Source: Amphirosellinia nigrospora (lineage: Eukaryota; Ascomycota; Sordariomycetes; Xylariales; Xylariaceae). Taken from it: 64,000 bases of DNA. Of the stretch, positions 25,620 through 40,600 are shown in pieces. The stretch covers positions 1,173,501 through 1,237,500 of the forward strand of contig SCHM01000008.1 in assembly GCA_004123355.1 (NCBI GenBank), written 5' to 3'. Positions within the stretch are counted from its first letter, which is position 1, and each line of letters opens with the position of its first letter. The position numbers were made by a program, and so were the translations under genes. The notes below the pieces were generated by a model. The model had not been told where the DNA came from. It did not search any database and was given only the letters and a program-made list of their open reading frames with translations.

Positions 25620-26170
25620 TCAGGCGGCCGCCGCAGCGACCTTGCTCTTCTTCTTTGCCTTTCCCTTCCGTCTGCTCCGATCCCTGGGCTTGAGCGAGGC
25701 CATGCCGAGCTTGCATGCCTCGGCGTATCTCTCGAAGAAGGCGGGCAGGGCTTCGGGCTCGACGACAGTGGACAGCTTGATCTTCTGCTTCGTCTTGCGG
25801 TTTTCCTTGCCCTTGCCGTTGGTGGCGCGGATTAGGACGGGGAGGGGCCGCGGCGGATGCCGGTCTGCGATGGCGGTCTCATCGGCGGGTTCGGGGAACA
25901 CTTGGTCGTAGGATACTGGACGGCCCTGTCAGCTATTTATCTATCTCATGGCGTGGCCGAGTGGCCGAGTGGCCGAGTGGACGAGTGGTCCGCATACAGC
26001 GCTTCTGTGTCAAGACGATGGATCCGTGGTCTTTCCCCTTCCGCGAGTCGAAGAGCTCGACGAGCCTCGCGAAGAACTAGCGATGCGCGGTGCTAGTTAG
26101 CAACAGGTTGATTGGATCGTGTGGGGATTGGGATTGGCCTATGTACCTCGTCATTGCTCAAGTGGCCCAT
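25620..26170 (-). CDS. SRP14: Signal recognition particle subunit SRP14
   Basis: Alu-domain protein of the cytosolic signal recognition particle; with its partner it mediates elongation arrest. Exons 26170-26147, 26076-25998 and 25915-25620, 399 nt, 132 residues. The first exon encodes just MGHLSNDE; the second FFARLVELFDSRKGKDHGSI then VLTQKR; the third begins SYDQVFPEPADE and contains PLPVLIRATNGKGK and KIKLSTVVEPEALPAFFERY, typical of SRP14. The C-terminus is a Lys/Arg/Ala tail (KGKAKKKSK then poly-Ala) that probably contacts RNA. The frame is intact. The second intron contains four GTGGCCGA repeats (25953-25988). Divergent to SGD1. Confidence 0.88.
25953..25988. repeat. 8-bp GTGGCCGA tandem repeat inside an SRP14 intron
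   Basis: Four tandem copies of GTGGCCGA (the last GTGGACGA), lying wholly in the second SRP14 intron (25997-25916) and making up nearly half of it. Confidence 0.85.
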
Positions 26171-26641
26171 GGCGGAGGATGCGTGTGAAGTGTATGAAGA
26201 ATATAAAGGCTGTCGAATCTAAGCCTGCACGTAGCAGAGGTGAGCGAGCATGTCGACGAGGAGACTGTGGGCTATCATAATCCATGCATCGGCGGGGGTC
26301 TAGCAGGTTCATCCCCACTATACTTACCTAAGGCAGTCTAAGGTACCTAACCTACATGTACCGAAGTATCACATCTTTAAATCCTTGAAATGTGGAGCCA
26401 TAGGTACATATTCTATTTCTGCTTCTACTTTTCTTTTATGATATAACATAATCTACCCCAACCACCCACCCTAATACAATACCGTGTACCCAGTGCAAGA
26501 TGATGGGAAGGTCACATCACGAGCCGTGAAAATAGAATCTTATATGAATAACGCCTAAACCCCTGGGTTTTGTTATGTGATAAAAAAAGAAAAAGAAAAA
26601 GAAAAAGAAGAAAGGGGAAGGGAGAAACGAAAAAAACTAAG
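26171..26641. promoter_or_regulatory. Divergent promoter between SRP14 and SGD1
   Basis: About 470 nt. Has a TACCTAAGG/AAGGTACCTAACC element at about 26326-26354 (155-185 nt upstream of SRP14), an A+T-rich stretch at 26400-26470 and an A/G-rich leader (GAAAAA repeats at 26583-26610) just before the SGD1 ATG. Confidence 0.55.
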
Positions 26642-29196
26642 ATGCCTCCCAGCAGGAACCGAAAGCTATCTCTGCCATCCTCTCTACTTCGGGAGCTTGA
26701 TGTTCACCAAGAAGGCCTGAGCCGTAACAAGCGTCAACGGTCGAGAAAGGACCAGAGAAAAGAGGCCCGCGTCCAAAAGAGACACGCCAGGAGCTCACAG
26801 TTCCGCCAATCCACGCAGCCAGCACCTCAATCTGTCGTGAGCCACCCGAAGCCCTCACACCAGCATGAGGATAATGGACTACCTTTCAGTAGTGACGACG
26901 AGCTCAGCGAGGGTGACTTTGATGTTGACGACGACATTGAAGAAGGGGAGATGGAGACCGACGACGGCGATGAAGGAGAGGGGAGGATGAGGATGAGGAT
27001 GAGGGCGACGACGACGACGACGACGACGAGATCGTCTCAAAACAGCCTACCAAACCCAAACCCAAAGTCTCCAAGTCAGACATGGTGAGAATAGCCGAGG
27101 ATGAAAAAGAAATCGCAAAACTTGAAAAGAAGCTTGGACTAAAAGGCAAGAAGAAACTGCCAAAATCTTTCAACGAGGATGGTCTTGGCGGTCTATTAGA
27201 AGGCCTGGACGGAATGGATAGCGACAACGAGGACGGGCCTCTGTTGAGGAATAAACGCAAGGCAGAGGCTGATGAGTGGTTGGCTCAGAAGCGACGAAAA
27301 GCCGAGGCTGTTGCCGCTGTCGCTGCCGACGATGACGAAAGTGCAGACGACATGGATGAGGGTGGATTGGAGGACGAAGATAAGAGCGGCGACGACATAG
27401 ATTTTCTCGGCGGCGAGGGAAGTGGCGAAGACGACTTTGAAGGCTTGTCTAGGACCGACGAGGAGGCAGAGCAGGAGGAAGAGCCGGCTCGGCCGCAGCG
27501 AGAGAACCCATATGTTGCTCCAACCACCCATGTTGCCAAATACGTACCTCCTTCATTACGCAAGCAGTCTAGGTCGAATAATCAGGCAGAAGCTCAACTC
27601 CAAAGGCGCATTCAAGGTCTAATCAATCGGCTAACCAACGACAATATGACGGGTATCCTCAAGGATGTTGTTGACCTGTACCAGACCAACCCAAGGCAGC
27701 TCGTTACCTCCACCCTCGTCGAGTTGATCATGGCGCTCGTCCGTTCCCCGAGAAGCGACCTGATCTGTTCTTCACCATGATTGCCGGGTTCATAGCCGCG
27801 GTACATAAAACGATGGGGGTGGCTGTCAGTGCCCAGTTCCTTCAGCAGCTTGTGGAAATACTAGAGAAATGTTCTACGGCAGCCTCAGGGATCAGTCAGA
27901 TGCCGGATCTAAGCATCTGGTCTCGTTGCTGGCTGAGTTGTACAACATGCAAGTCGTCAGCTGCAAGCTGATCTTCGACTACGTTCGGTTGTTCCTGGGC
28001 ACCATGTCGGAACTCAACACGGAGCTCTTGCTTAGGCTTATTCAGCTTTGCGGACCCTCCCTGAGGCGTGACGACCCACGCGCACTAAGGGACATCGTCA
28101 ATCTCGCCCAGCCTAATACCATGAAGGATATGTCGGTCAGGACAAGGTTCATGATAGATGAGATGAAGAAGTTGCAAAGCAACAAGACTAAGGCGGCCGC
28201 GAGGAACAAGGACCTCGCCGAACAACGGACGCAGCTTAGGAAACGGATCGGCATGCTTAAGGGCGGTCATGACGTGCAGCCGCTTTGTGTCGGTGTCGAG
28301 GACATACGCGACTCGGAGACACAAGGCAAATGGTGGCTCGTGGGCGCCAGTTGGCTGGGGCCCAGGCCAAGCAGCAGACAGGCGGCATCGAGAATGGCCA
28401 GCAAGACGACGGGGAAGAGGAGGATGAGGATGACCTAGCCGGTGAGGCCATCACGCACGCAGATAATGGCCTGGGCATCCCCGACCTCTGGCAGCTGGCG
28501 CGGGAGCAGGGTTTCAATACCGAAGTCCGGCAGCGCATCTTCGTCGCCCTGCACGCGGCCACGGGCTGCGAGAGCGCCGAGCTCCTCGTGCAGAAGCTGC
28601 GGCTTAACAAACACCAGAGGAAGGAAGTTGCCGAGGTGATCGTGCGCAGCGGCGAGCGGCAGAACGTTTACAACCATTATTACGCGCTGCTGGCGGACAA
28701 GTTCGGCGGCGACAAGGAGATGAGGTTCCAGTTCCGCCGCTGTCTGACCATCCGCTTCAAGAAGATGGGGGAAGACGTCGATATCGGGGACGTAGGTGAC
28801 GTGGACGACTCGCCGGATGAGGCTGGCGACGAAGGCGTGCGGTGGCTCTTTAATACGGCCAAACTGTACGGTTTCTTAGTTACCTGGCGAATTCTGAAAC
28901 TCGTGGATGTATTCAAATATCGGAATCTGGCAGCCCTGCAGGAGAGGGCGCGTGTATTTACAGAGGTGCTGCTGCTCACAGTCCTGCAGGAGTGTAAGGG
29001 GGAAAAACTGAAAGACATATTCGGAGGGCTCGACGTAGACTTAGATGTTGGCCGAGGGTTGCAATATTTTCTGGAGCGCCATGTTCGTGGGTCGCAGCTT
29101 ATTGATGAAAAGAAGACCAAGAAGCTTATGCGGAAGCGCTGTGATGGGGTGCTGGAGTTGTTGGGGTCTTCGTTAGTTCAGGACGATCTTGAGTAG
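26642..29196 (+). CDS. SGD1: Nucleolar MIF4G/MA3 protein SGD1 (NOM1 family)
   Basis: Nucleolar 40S-biogenesis factor related to yeast Sgd1 and animal NOM1. Begins MPPSRNRKLSLPSS, followed by a basic segment and a long acidic region (SDDELSEGDFDVDDDIEEGE). After frame changes come IAEDEKEIAKLEKKLGLKGK, KYVPPSLRKQ and the MIF4G domain: LQRRIQGLINRLTNDNM, FTMIAGFIAAVHKTMGVAVS, HLVSLLAELYNMQVVSCKLI and LRDIVNLAQPN. The MA3 domain includes VRQRIFVALHAATGCESAEL and LTIRFKKMGE, and the protein ends LGSSLVQDDLE. No intron is evident. At least four frame breaks occur, near 27000 (inside GACGAC repeats), 27740, 27870 and 28280. The domain order is otherwise complete, so these look like base losses rather than decay. 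The start skips an upstream in-frame Lys-rich stretch that looks like leader. Confidence 0.85.
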
Positions 29197-29537
29197 GTTC
29201 ATCGGATAGGATAGTGAAGAATATTATGGCATTGTTCGTGATCTTGTCCACCATTCATCCCTCTTCGCTGTATGTAGTGCTAGTGAAAAGAGGTTGGTCT
29301 AGCTCGCGAGTAGATACATATTGAAACGACTCGATTCATCTTAATGCTCAAGACCGTACAACGGAGCGTTCGTTGTAGGGCCAGGCTTGCCGGCGGAGGC
29401 GTTCCAGAGCCCCTCTCTTGTCTTCATGACATGCATAGGTTTGCTTAGATTGACATGGGGATATATGGATGTTCTGGCATTAATATCACCACATACTCCG
29501 GATTACTGTTGATTCGGTGAAGTCTATATAGATACTT

Positions 29538-29602
29538 GGAGTCTATACTCGGAGTCTATACTTGGAGTCTATACTTGGAGTCTATACTTGAAGTCTATAC
29601 TA
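29538..29602. repeat. 13-bp tandem repeat, five copies
   Basis: GGAGTCTATACTT repeated five times with one or two differences per unit (GGAGTCTATACTC, GAAGTCTATACTA), preceded by a degenerate partial copy. Confidence 0.88.
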
Positions 29603-29742
29603 GGGACTGGTTGCGGAGTGTACCTACTACAAAGTCGAAGCTGAATAGATACAGTGACTTCGATGCTCCGAATATGTTTTACCGTTCAAGCTTCTATCGC
29701 ACTTATTACACGAGGCGATGAGTTGGGCAATCTATTTGTATG

Positions 29743-29840
29743 TAGGTACCTAGGTACCTAGGTATGCGGTATGTATTTATCTAAAATAATCGGGGAATCG
29801 GACATCTTGCAGTAGGTACCTTAAGTAGGTACCTAGGTAG
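29743..29840. repeat. TAGGTACC repeats upstream of the E3 gene
   Basis: GTAGGTACCTAGGTACCTAG at 29743-29764 and GTAGGTACCTTAAGTAGG then TACCTAGGTAGATAG at 29813-29840; overlapping KpnI- and AvrII-like palindromes. Confidence 0.82.
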
Positions 29841-30097
29841 ATAGCCATATCCGTCCCGTATCTACCCTTAGAGCCGCCGGAGCTACGACAGACCGGGACA
29901 AACGGTCCCATAACTGGAGTTTTTACCAGCGACTCGGACCCCCAAAATTCAACCATCACAACCATCACCCAACGACAGCACTGCACTACAACACACAACA
30001 CCGCAAATATCGTCGCCAACACATCCCTCCATCACCCGGCGCGCGCGCGACTGACCTTTCTCTCGTCCATCCCCATCACACGCCCCACACATCAGCC

Positions 30098-31931
<1,834 letters not shown>

Positions 31932-34900
31932 TCGCCATGTAGATATACAGACGGGGATGGTGGGTTACGACAGCTTAAGAGTTCAGGGCTAGCATCGGTG
32001 TCAAGGTGTACATTATTACAGCATGAGAACAAGAAACCAGAGCCTCTTTGAAGTTTACCACCCCCAGATCCCTCATACGAGACCAGTTGGCGTAGCGGGC
32101 GTCTTCAACACCCTACCGACACATGCTACCAATGTATGGGCTACGTGGAGAGCATAAGGCGTCCACCTAACCTTAATTGGGGCAAGGTTTAAACATTGGC
32201 CTCGCACGTGGCCGTGCCCCTGGTATCTCTGATATTTTAGGATGGAATGGCTGTCATGTACTGTTACGTTTATGGTGAGATAGATACGCCAGGTATATAA
32301 ATACTACTTTTTGAGCTAGCTGTAGATTCTCAAGACAAAACATGACTGTTTTTAGCAAATCCTGCATGTAAGCAAGCAGCCACTGTGATCACTGTTTCCC
32401 TCTAGATTCTCGGTTGAGTGTGTATGTGTGTGTGCTTTGGCTATCTAAATGCTGGATTAGTTGGTCGCTGATGGCCCAAGTCGCGGGTATAGGCTTGGTT
32501 GTTATGGGACGGGATTCTCAGGATGGCTACACGTATGACCTGCAGCTGGTGTGGCTGATTCGGCATTGGGCCAATAGCGCAGGTTTAGGTCTGGGCAGAG
32601 TCTGGGGCTTGCTTGGTAAGGCTTGACCTCCCGGCCAGTCCGATCGGACCGGACGCCCTAGCTGAAACTCAGCCCTGGTTTGAACGGCCTGACATCACAT
32701 GTTTGTGTATACATAGAGGCGTGGGATTCCCGTCTTGATATGAATCAGCATGCAATATACTTAATTAGATTTACTCATCATCGTGAAGGATCAATCCTTT
32801 TTTTTTTTTTTTTTTTTTTTCGATGATATTCTTTTTTTATCGGTTCACATCTCTCAGGCCTGAATTCCGGGGCAGCCCGAATGGTCTCGACTGGTGGCCG
32901 GCTGGTACCTTTTGCCTTGGTTCGGTTTGCGGGTATCCGGCTTACTATGCTGCTATATTATCTCTGCTGGATGCTCTATACGGGAGGCCGGTACACAGAC
33001 GTTGGAGTTCTCACTTATTAGAAATGGGAAGACCTAAACGCCGTGTTTGTAGTAAGTACGATGTAGATAACTGTTCTTTTCCGGCCAGAATAAACGAGAG
33101 CACTTCCCGCGTCTTGGCTCCATCTTGCAGTACCTAACCGCCTCCTTAATGATCAAAGATTCGGCACAAAAAAGGCAAGCCTCGGTATCTGCTACTGTAC
33201 ACTAGAAACGTTCCCTGCAGAGAAGGGTTGCTAGGTCCCGACTAGGATCAGATCAGCATTAGCATGGGCCAACTCAATGCTCGAAAGGAGATGATGATGA
33301 CTGTGCCAGCGTCGTTGCCAAGCCTCTTAGTGTACAACTGCATGCGGTCGCATGTACTTGTTATGCACCACACACACACACACGGTACCCGCGCAGCAAA
33401 CTGCTGTCCAACCGCTTCTATACCACCACACACGGGGTCGATAGGACACACTGGCGAACCGGGGCCAGGCGCAAAATGACGCACGACGAAAAAGAGCGCC
33501 CGTTTTGCGGAATCGGCATACTTGGGACTACTTACGATTATGTTGGTTAGTGTAGGCCGAGTATGTGCTGCTCGTTTGGAAGTGCGACGAGGCAGACCAT
33601 TCGCTCTCCGACAGGCGGGCCTCGCTGGTTCTGGCTTCTGTCGCGGGAGAAGGAAAAGTAGGAGAAGGAAGATGAGGAGGACGAGGACTTGCTTTCACAT
33701 GGCCCCGACCTGTGGTATTTCACCTCGGACTAGTCATCGGAGACGGGCTTAGTTGCAAACCGTTGTCAACAATCCAGGATATACTATACATACACTACAT
33801 AGTAGGTAGTATTCTATTATGGAAGCGATATCCCAAAGCGGCAGCTCTTTCGAGTGCGCAACCCTGCAGAGCCACTGTGACTGTTTTGGTTTTGGCTCTG
33901 GTGGTGTGGTGTGTGGTATGCCTGTTACCTACCCTGCCTGGTGTACTAAGGCTACTACTGAGTACATGGCATGTTTCGCATTAGAGAATACCGATCTCGA
34001 CTAGGGAACAATAAGCCCGATTTGGCAATTTAAAAAAGGGACAACGGAAGGGTAGGGGAGAAAAAAAAAAAAAAAAAAAAAAAAGGGCAAGAAAGAAAGG
34101 GAACGGCGACGGGTCGGTCGGCTCGGAGTTTGTAGCGTACTTGGGGAGCGAGTGGCGAGCGGTGCAGACGAGCGTAGCAGCAGCGAGCCAGAGTAAGCTT
34201 CGCAATGGCCAATGACAGCTGTAGCGTGTCTCAGCTGCCCCAAGAAACTGAACTGACTTGAACTGACTGAACTGACTGTCCCCGCGCGTGTTTTTGATTT
34301 GTTGCTGTGGTTGTGCTGCTAATAAAGAAGCTTAAGCTTAAGTCGATGCTACCCAATTCACATGCATTAGCGCGCCATCCTTCGGCTCGCTCTGAATACC
34401 ACACTACCTATGTACTATGTAGATACCTACTGTGTGCTACTAAGGTTAGGTAGTTACTGTGCCTTCAAGCTTTGCTGGTGGTACGAGCCATGTCGTGTAA
34501 GGCGAGCTGCCCCCTTTACTCATCCTGTTAGCGCACCGGCGTTTAGAATAGAGCACAGCTCTCGCTTCTTCACGAGCCTTGCATCCCGTGCCTCTACACT
34601 TATATCATCTCTTAGTGATGCAGGTATTTTGCCGCACCTTAATACTAATTACTCACTGCTTACAACATACCATACCGGCCGTCTGGGAAATGTGGCCGTC
34701 CACCTAACCTACTCGTGCATACGGACAATAGTGTGTGCGTGTGCGCATGTGATGTGGCTTAGACGACATACCTACCTACTATGTACACTTGTTATCGCCA
34801 GACGAGACACGCGCCCCCGTCCCTCCGTCCCTCCGTCCCTCGTAGGTTACCGGCCATGATGATGCAGCCACCACCACGACCACGACCACCACGACATGTT

Positions 34901-37653
34901 TTTACTGTAGCGTACCTGTAAGGAGGGAAGACGATCGCTCGGCGTCAGGCGCCTTTTTTCTTGCCGGCCGGCAACGACGGAGCTACGTGGCAGGCATCGA
35001 CCAACAATGCCTACAGTAGGTAGAGTGCATTCGCGGCATCACCTGCCTATAGCATTGATCTTCGATGTGACAACAAGCTCTGCCCTGCTCTGCCCTGCTC
35101 TGCCTACCACCTGCTGCATTCATATCATTCCACTCGTTATCTACATACTTATGTGTTTTTCTCTTGCTACTTGATCTAATCTCTCATGGCGGTTTCATTG
35201 CCTGTACCAGTACTGTACTATGAACCCACACTGGTTATATGTAGGTGGTGTGCTCCTGGTAGCGTGCAGAGGCTCGGCAGTCGGCTTGGCCTGGCCGATT
35301 CTGAGGAAGTGCATCGGATGGGGAATGATCGGCCTCCTCATCTCCTACCACTTATGTGTACCGTATTATCGCGTTTATTATTAGTACACAAACTAATCTA
35401 GGCAGACCGTCAGCAAGTCGATCGCCCAGACGCGGAAAATCCCATGCCTTGATCGCAACCTGTTCCCCGTGTTGTTAGTGATGGTATCGTCACTCGTGGT
35501 AACATTTCCGATTCGTAGGTAATACAGCCAGGGAGCTGGATATCGGATGCTATCAAGTGTGGTAGTAACGGGATACCGATTATGATACGACGAAACTGAG
35601 ATGGTCTAGCTGCATCTGCTACGCTGCGACGGTGTAGTATATCTGTCACACTAGTAAATCGCCGTGTGGACGGCTGAAGGAAAAGGACCAGAAGCCTCAA
35701 GACGCCACGACTGGAATATTCCATACGACCAGTGCAGATGTCTGAAGTCATCTCTTTGGTCCAGATTCGGGTGGCCATGGCCGTTCACGCGTGCGACATC
35801 CACTTTACGACACGTGTGAGGTGCGTGAGCTTCTTTTTTCTGATACAGAACCGGGCCCGAATGTGTGGTCCCTTCCTCCCTGCCTCCCGATCCCCTCCCG
35901 CCCCGCCATAGTTGGGGCGATATACTACAGTAGAGTACTGCATACAATACATACGGTAGTGGGTAAAGATACCATGTACCGAGTAGAGGCTAGAAAGGTG
36001 TGGGTATCATGCAGCCGTCGTGAAGAGCGACGGCGGGATCCTCAGATCTAAGTATAACCGATAGCTGGTGGTGCTCTGGTTATCGGACACCGCAAAAGGG
36101 AAGTGGGTGGGCGTTCGTTCGTCCAACAACAGCAGCAGACGGGGTTCTTATCAGAAGCCACCCGACGTATCAAGCTGGGGTTCTACCTGTGTAGCTGGTA
36201 CAAGACATCCATCTTCATGTTGGTGGTGACGCTTGGTACTATAGTACAGGCAGCGAAAACGCGGAACAGTACGGCATGCGAAGACAGTATGGCATGTCAA
36301 TCGAGGACACTGTGATAAATCCGGGGACAAGCAAGCTGCGCCAGCAAGCATTTCTATTCTTATACACTCGTACCAGTACTTTCGATCGCTCCCAGCTCTG
36401 CCTAGCAAGCCCCGTCATGGCTGCGTACCGGCCGTCCATCCTTCGTCGAAGCCACCGTTTAAGCTTATTATGACATACCGAGTAAGTATCAACCAACAGC
36501 AGCGCTGGATGGGCGCCTCGACTTTACGCCATAGGCCCGTCCCTCGTCTTGGGGCCACATTTCACATCCTACGGAACGTTAGCAACTATTCCCCCCTTCT
36601 CCGTCAACGGACGGCTTGCTGTGTTGTGTCATGGCCTGGCATGGCGACTTCATAAGTGATGTCGGTCGTGGCTGCATGGTACTTCGCAAGGGAACTTGTT
36701 GCTTACACTACACGGCGAAAGTGGGATGAGCGCGCGTGGCATGGAAACTAAGAACAGAACCTCGCATGCATTTCGGCTTCTTGGCGGCACAATAAGCCTC
36801 GTGTCGTCGCCCTTCATAATCTGTCAGCGAGTCTTGTCTCATTCCAAATAATCAAACTATCCACCGTAAAACCTGGCCGTCATCCAGTCAGCTCGCCTCC
36901 ATGGCCACTAAGGGGCTATACCGCCACTGTCTATACTGTATCTGGTATCGATGACCCTGTCGAGGTCTCTAACGTCCTCTGTCTAACCTGCATGGTGCCC
37001 CGAACAGGCTCCCCAGCCTGCGCGCGCTCTGTGATTGGATTCTTCATCAGGGGCATTTTCCCTCGGACCCAGAACAACCATGTGGTTCTTGCTACTGTAT
37101 CGCGCCTTACGGGTGAGGATGGGGCTAGTGCGGTAGTGTACTAATTACCGGTATACTTGCTTGTACCAAATCGACCGTTGTACCTCCATCGTCTGCCAGT
37201 ACTTGCACACTACTCAGCTGGCCCACCAACCTAATTGTCCAGACGCGACTTGCATGCTATACTGTACTGTCCGGATGAGGGAGTGGAGGATACCTATCCT
37301 GACATCTTCTCTATCCGGAGCTCGCGTCAAAGCCTCTGGCGCTAGGCGTACTAGGTGTGTATGGATCTGTATATTATATGAGTCCCTGGAACCCCCTTGA
37401 TAATCCATTTTCATCTCGATAGCCGTGGTGTTTTCTTTACTTCACTTTCATTTCTTTCCGCTTCGTTTCTATATTCTTCTTCTTTTATAAGAGCTTATTA
37501 AAAGCTGATACATTCGTTCGTATCAGCCTTGCGCCCTCGACTCGAATCCTGTCAAAGCGGCGTAGGCGCGGTCTCGAAGCCGAGTAGGAATAGGAAGTTG
37601 GTGAACCCGATAGACGGCGTCGAGAAAGAGGAAAGAGAAGATTTTTAATCAAA
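31932..37653. other. Gene-empty 5.7-kb region
   Basis: Longest stretch without a recognisable gene. Frames are short, overlap on both strands and lack domains. It contains a 20+ nt poly-T at about 32799-32820, an A24 tract at about 34061-34084, a CA repeat near 33367-33382, CTGCCCTGCTCTGCC repeats near 35080-35104, CCGTCCCT repeats near 34817-34842, and several TAGGTA/TACCTA elements near 34406-34452. The last kilobase should include the promoter of the NRPS-like gene. A non-coding RNA or lineage-specific gene cannot be excluded. Confidence 0.45.
34061..34084. repeat. Poly-A tract
   Basis: About 24 consecutive A following GGGGAG. No flanking target-site duplication or coding sequence suggests a retrocopy. 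Confidence 0.85.
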
Positions 37654-40600
37654 ATGGGTTACGTACGCACAATTGCAGGCAACCGCCTGATTCCCATCGT
37701 CGTCGACGAGGCAGCCCGCGACAACCCGGACCGTGTTGTCTATACTATCCCCACTTGACCGACGATGGAGACAGTTTCGAGGACATCACGGCTCTGCGTT
37801 TCGCCAATGCCGTCAACCGAGCATGCCGCTGGATCGAGGGCGTTTTGGGCAGGGGCAAGAACTTCGAGGCCATTGGTTATATTGGCCCCCGTACGTTGCT
37901 TTCCTTTGCCGAACTAGCGTACTGTGCATTCTTCTAAACGTGGTATTATCAGACAATTTAACTTATCCCATATTGGTGTTGGCCTGCATCAAGACGGGCT
38001 ACAAGGTATGTTCTTCGTAAAGGTGGACTTGCAGAGTGGTGATGGGTATTAATTGTGCATTCAGGCTCTGCTTGTGTCGCCAAGGAATAGCTTGGAGGGT
38101 AGTCTGGCTGTTGTTGACAGGACCGAATGCCGGATCTGGGCCAAATCGACCGAGAACAACGAACTGGTTAACCAGATCCTCGACAAGCGGCCCATGGAAG
38201 TCCTACAAACTCCCACCCGAGGAGTTGTTAGATCCCCGCCCGGTCGCCAAGTACCCTTATACCAAGACCTGGGAACAGGCCAACCTGGACCCCCTCGCCG
38301 TTCTCCATACGTCTGGCTCTACTGGTCTCCCCAAGCCTATCGTTATGCGTCTAGGTACGATCGCCAGTGGTGACGCTATTAGGGAAATTGCTCTTGAAGA
38401 GGGCGAGGAGATTACTCCATCATGGTCGTCTTCCGATCTTGTCTTCAACCCCTTTCCCTGGTTCCATGTGAGTGATTGGGGTTAGAGGTTCCCAGGTTCG
38501 CTGGTACGGCTTACTGATGAATATGCTGCAGGCTGCCAGTCTTATGGTCAAACTTGGCCTAAACTTCTGGCTTGGCTCTACTGTTGTCACGGAACCCACC
38601 AATGGAGTGATCAGCGCCGATACGATCGACCGCATTATTTCCAACCTTCCCGTCAAGGCCTTTTTTATTCCCCCATCGATTGTGGAGGAGCTGGCCAAGA
38701 CTCCCGTCACCTTGAACAAGCTGGCGGCTTGCAAATACATCATCACAGGAGGAGGTAAGTGAACTCGTTTAAACATTAGACCCGCGCATTCTAATGACCG
38801 TGTTTAGGTTCGCTCTCTTCGCAACTGGGCGACATCGTAAACAACATCGTTCCCGTGCGCAATGTGTACGGTTCAACCGAAGGCGGTATCTGGGCTATGG
38901 TAGCTCCGCAGAAGGGCAAGGATTGGAGAACCTTCAAGTTTCCTCCTGAGTTGGGAACTGAATTGCGCGAGGTTACTCCCGGCTTGTATGAGTTGTTCTT
39001 CGTAAAAAAGCTCCAGTACAAGCGCTGGCAGGGTCTTTTCTACACCTTCCCCGAGGACACCGAATACTCTACCAAGGATCTGTTCGCGCCACATCCAACG
39101 GAGCCAGGCCGATGGCTCTGCGTAGGCCGTGCCGATGACGTCGTTGTCCTCTCCAACGGTGAGAAGGTTCAGCCCGTCGATATTGAGGCTTGCATCTCCT
39201 CTCATCCTGATGTTCAGTCAGCCCTTGTCGTTGGAAACCGGAGATTTCACGCCGCCGTTCTTTTGGAGCTCCGTGGCCAGCCTCCAGCATCCAAGGTGGG
39301 CCTGGAGTCGCTGCTCGACAAGATATACGCCGAGGTAGTCGAGAAGGCGAACGCTGCTTCTCCCACCCATGCTCGTATCTTCCGATCCAACATGATGTTG
39401 ACTGTTCCCGGCAAGCCCTTCCTACGGACAGATAAGGGTACCGTCAAGCGCCCTGCCATGCTCCGATCGTATGAGAAGGAGATCGACGAGTTCTACGAAC
39501 ACCTCGAAGCCGAGGAGGCCAAGGCCTTGTCAGGTGACATGGACACCAGCTCGCCCCTCGCTATTGCCAATAGCTTGCGCAATATCATCAATGTCTTGCT
39601 GAAGAAGGAATTAAACGACGATGACAACCTGTTCTCGGCCGGCTTCGATTCGCTGCTCGTGTTCCAGATCCTCGGCACCCTACGCACAGCTGCTGAGCGT
39701 GTCAAGGCCGATGTGACGCTTGGTCCGACTTTGATCTACGGAAACCCTACCCCGAGAAACTCTCCGAAGCTTTCTACGCCGCCCTGCATTCTAATGCCAG
39801 CGGCGAGGACCTTGCCAGCACACCTTCAAGCTTGCCGAGGACATGATCGCCAAGTACACCCGTGATCTCCCCATCGATGGCGACACTGTCATTGTCACTG
39901 GTACTACCGGCTCTCTGGGCACTTACTTACTTGACACCCTGGATTAAAACCCGGCTGTCAAGCGCGTCTACTGCTTCAACAGATCTGCCGATGCAGAGGA
40001 GAGGCAACGCGCCGGCTTCAAGACTAAGGGTCTTACCGAGATTTGGCCTGCCAAGAAGGTGCAGTTCCTCACTGCCGACCTGTCCAAGCCCGACTTCGGC
40101 CTCGGCCAAGGCAAGTATGACGTCCTTCTTAATGTTTACCAAGATCATTCACAACCAGTGGCCTGTTAACTTCAACCTGGACCTCTCCTCTTTCGAGCCC
40201 CATATTCGTGGTGTCCGCCACTTCGTCGACTTTGCCAAGAAGAGTCGTCACGGTTCTTCACTCTTCTTCATCTCCTCCGTGGGTAGCATCACCAAGTGGG
40301 CCGATGACCAGCCCCCCCGAGAAACCCATCCACGATCTGTCCGTCGCCGGCACCCAAGGCTATAGCTTGTCCAAGCTGATGGCGGAGATGGTGCTCGAAC
40401 AGGCCGTCAAGGTTTCCGGCGTCGATGCCTCCATCTGTCGTGTGGGCCAGATCGCCGGCCCCGTCACAACTGGCGATAAGGGCGAGTGGAACAAGCAAGA
40501 GTGGTTCCCGACCATCGTCGAGTCATCCAAGTACCTCAAGATGCTGCCCTCGAACCTCGGCACGCTCGATCGCATCGAGTGGGTGCCTGTTGATCTACTG

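Larger units (their letters stand above)
29197..30097. promoter_or_regulatory. Intergenic region and promoter of the E3 gene
   Basis: 900 nt. Holds the SGD1 3' UTR, the 13-bp tandem repeat at 29538-29602, TAGGTACC repeats at 29743-29764 and 29813-29840 (about 260-355 nt upstream of the E3 start) and a C/A-rich leader. No gene seen. Confidence 0.55.

Noticed and set aside
34061-34084. Poly-A tract as the tail of a retrotransposed copy
   Set aside because: No upstream coding remnant, no target-site duplication that I can see; treated as a plain homopolymer.
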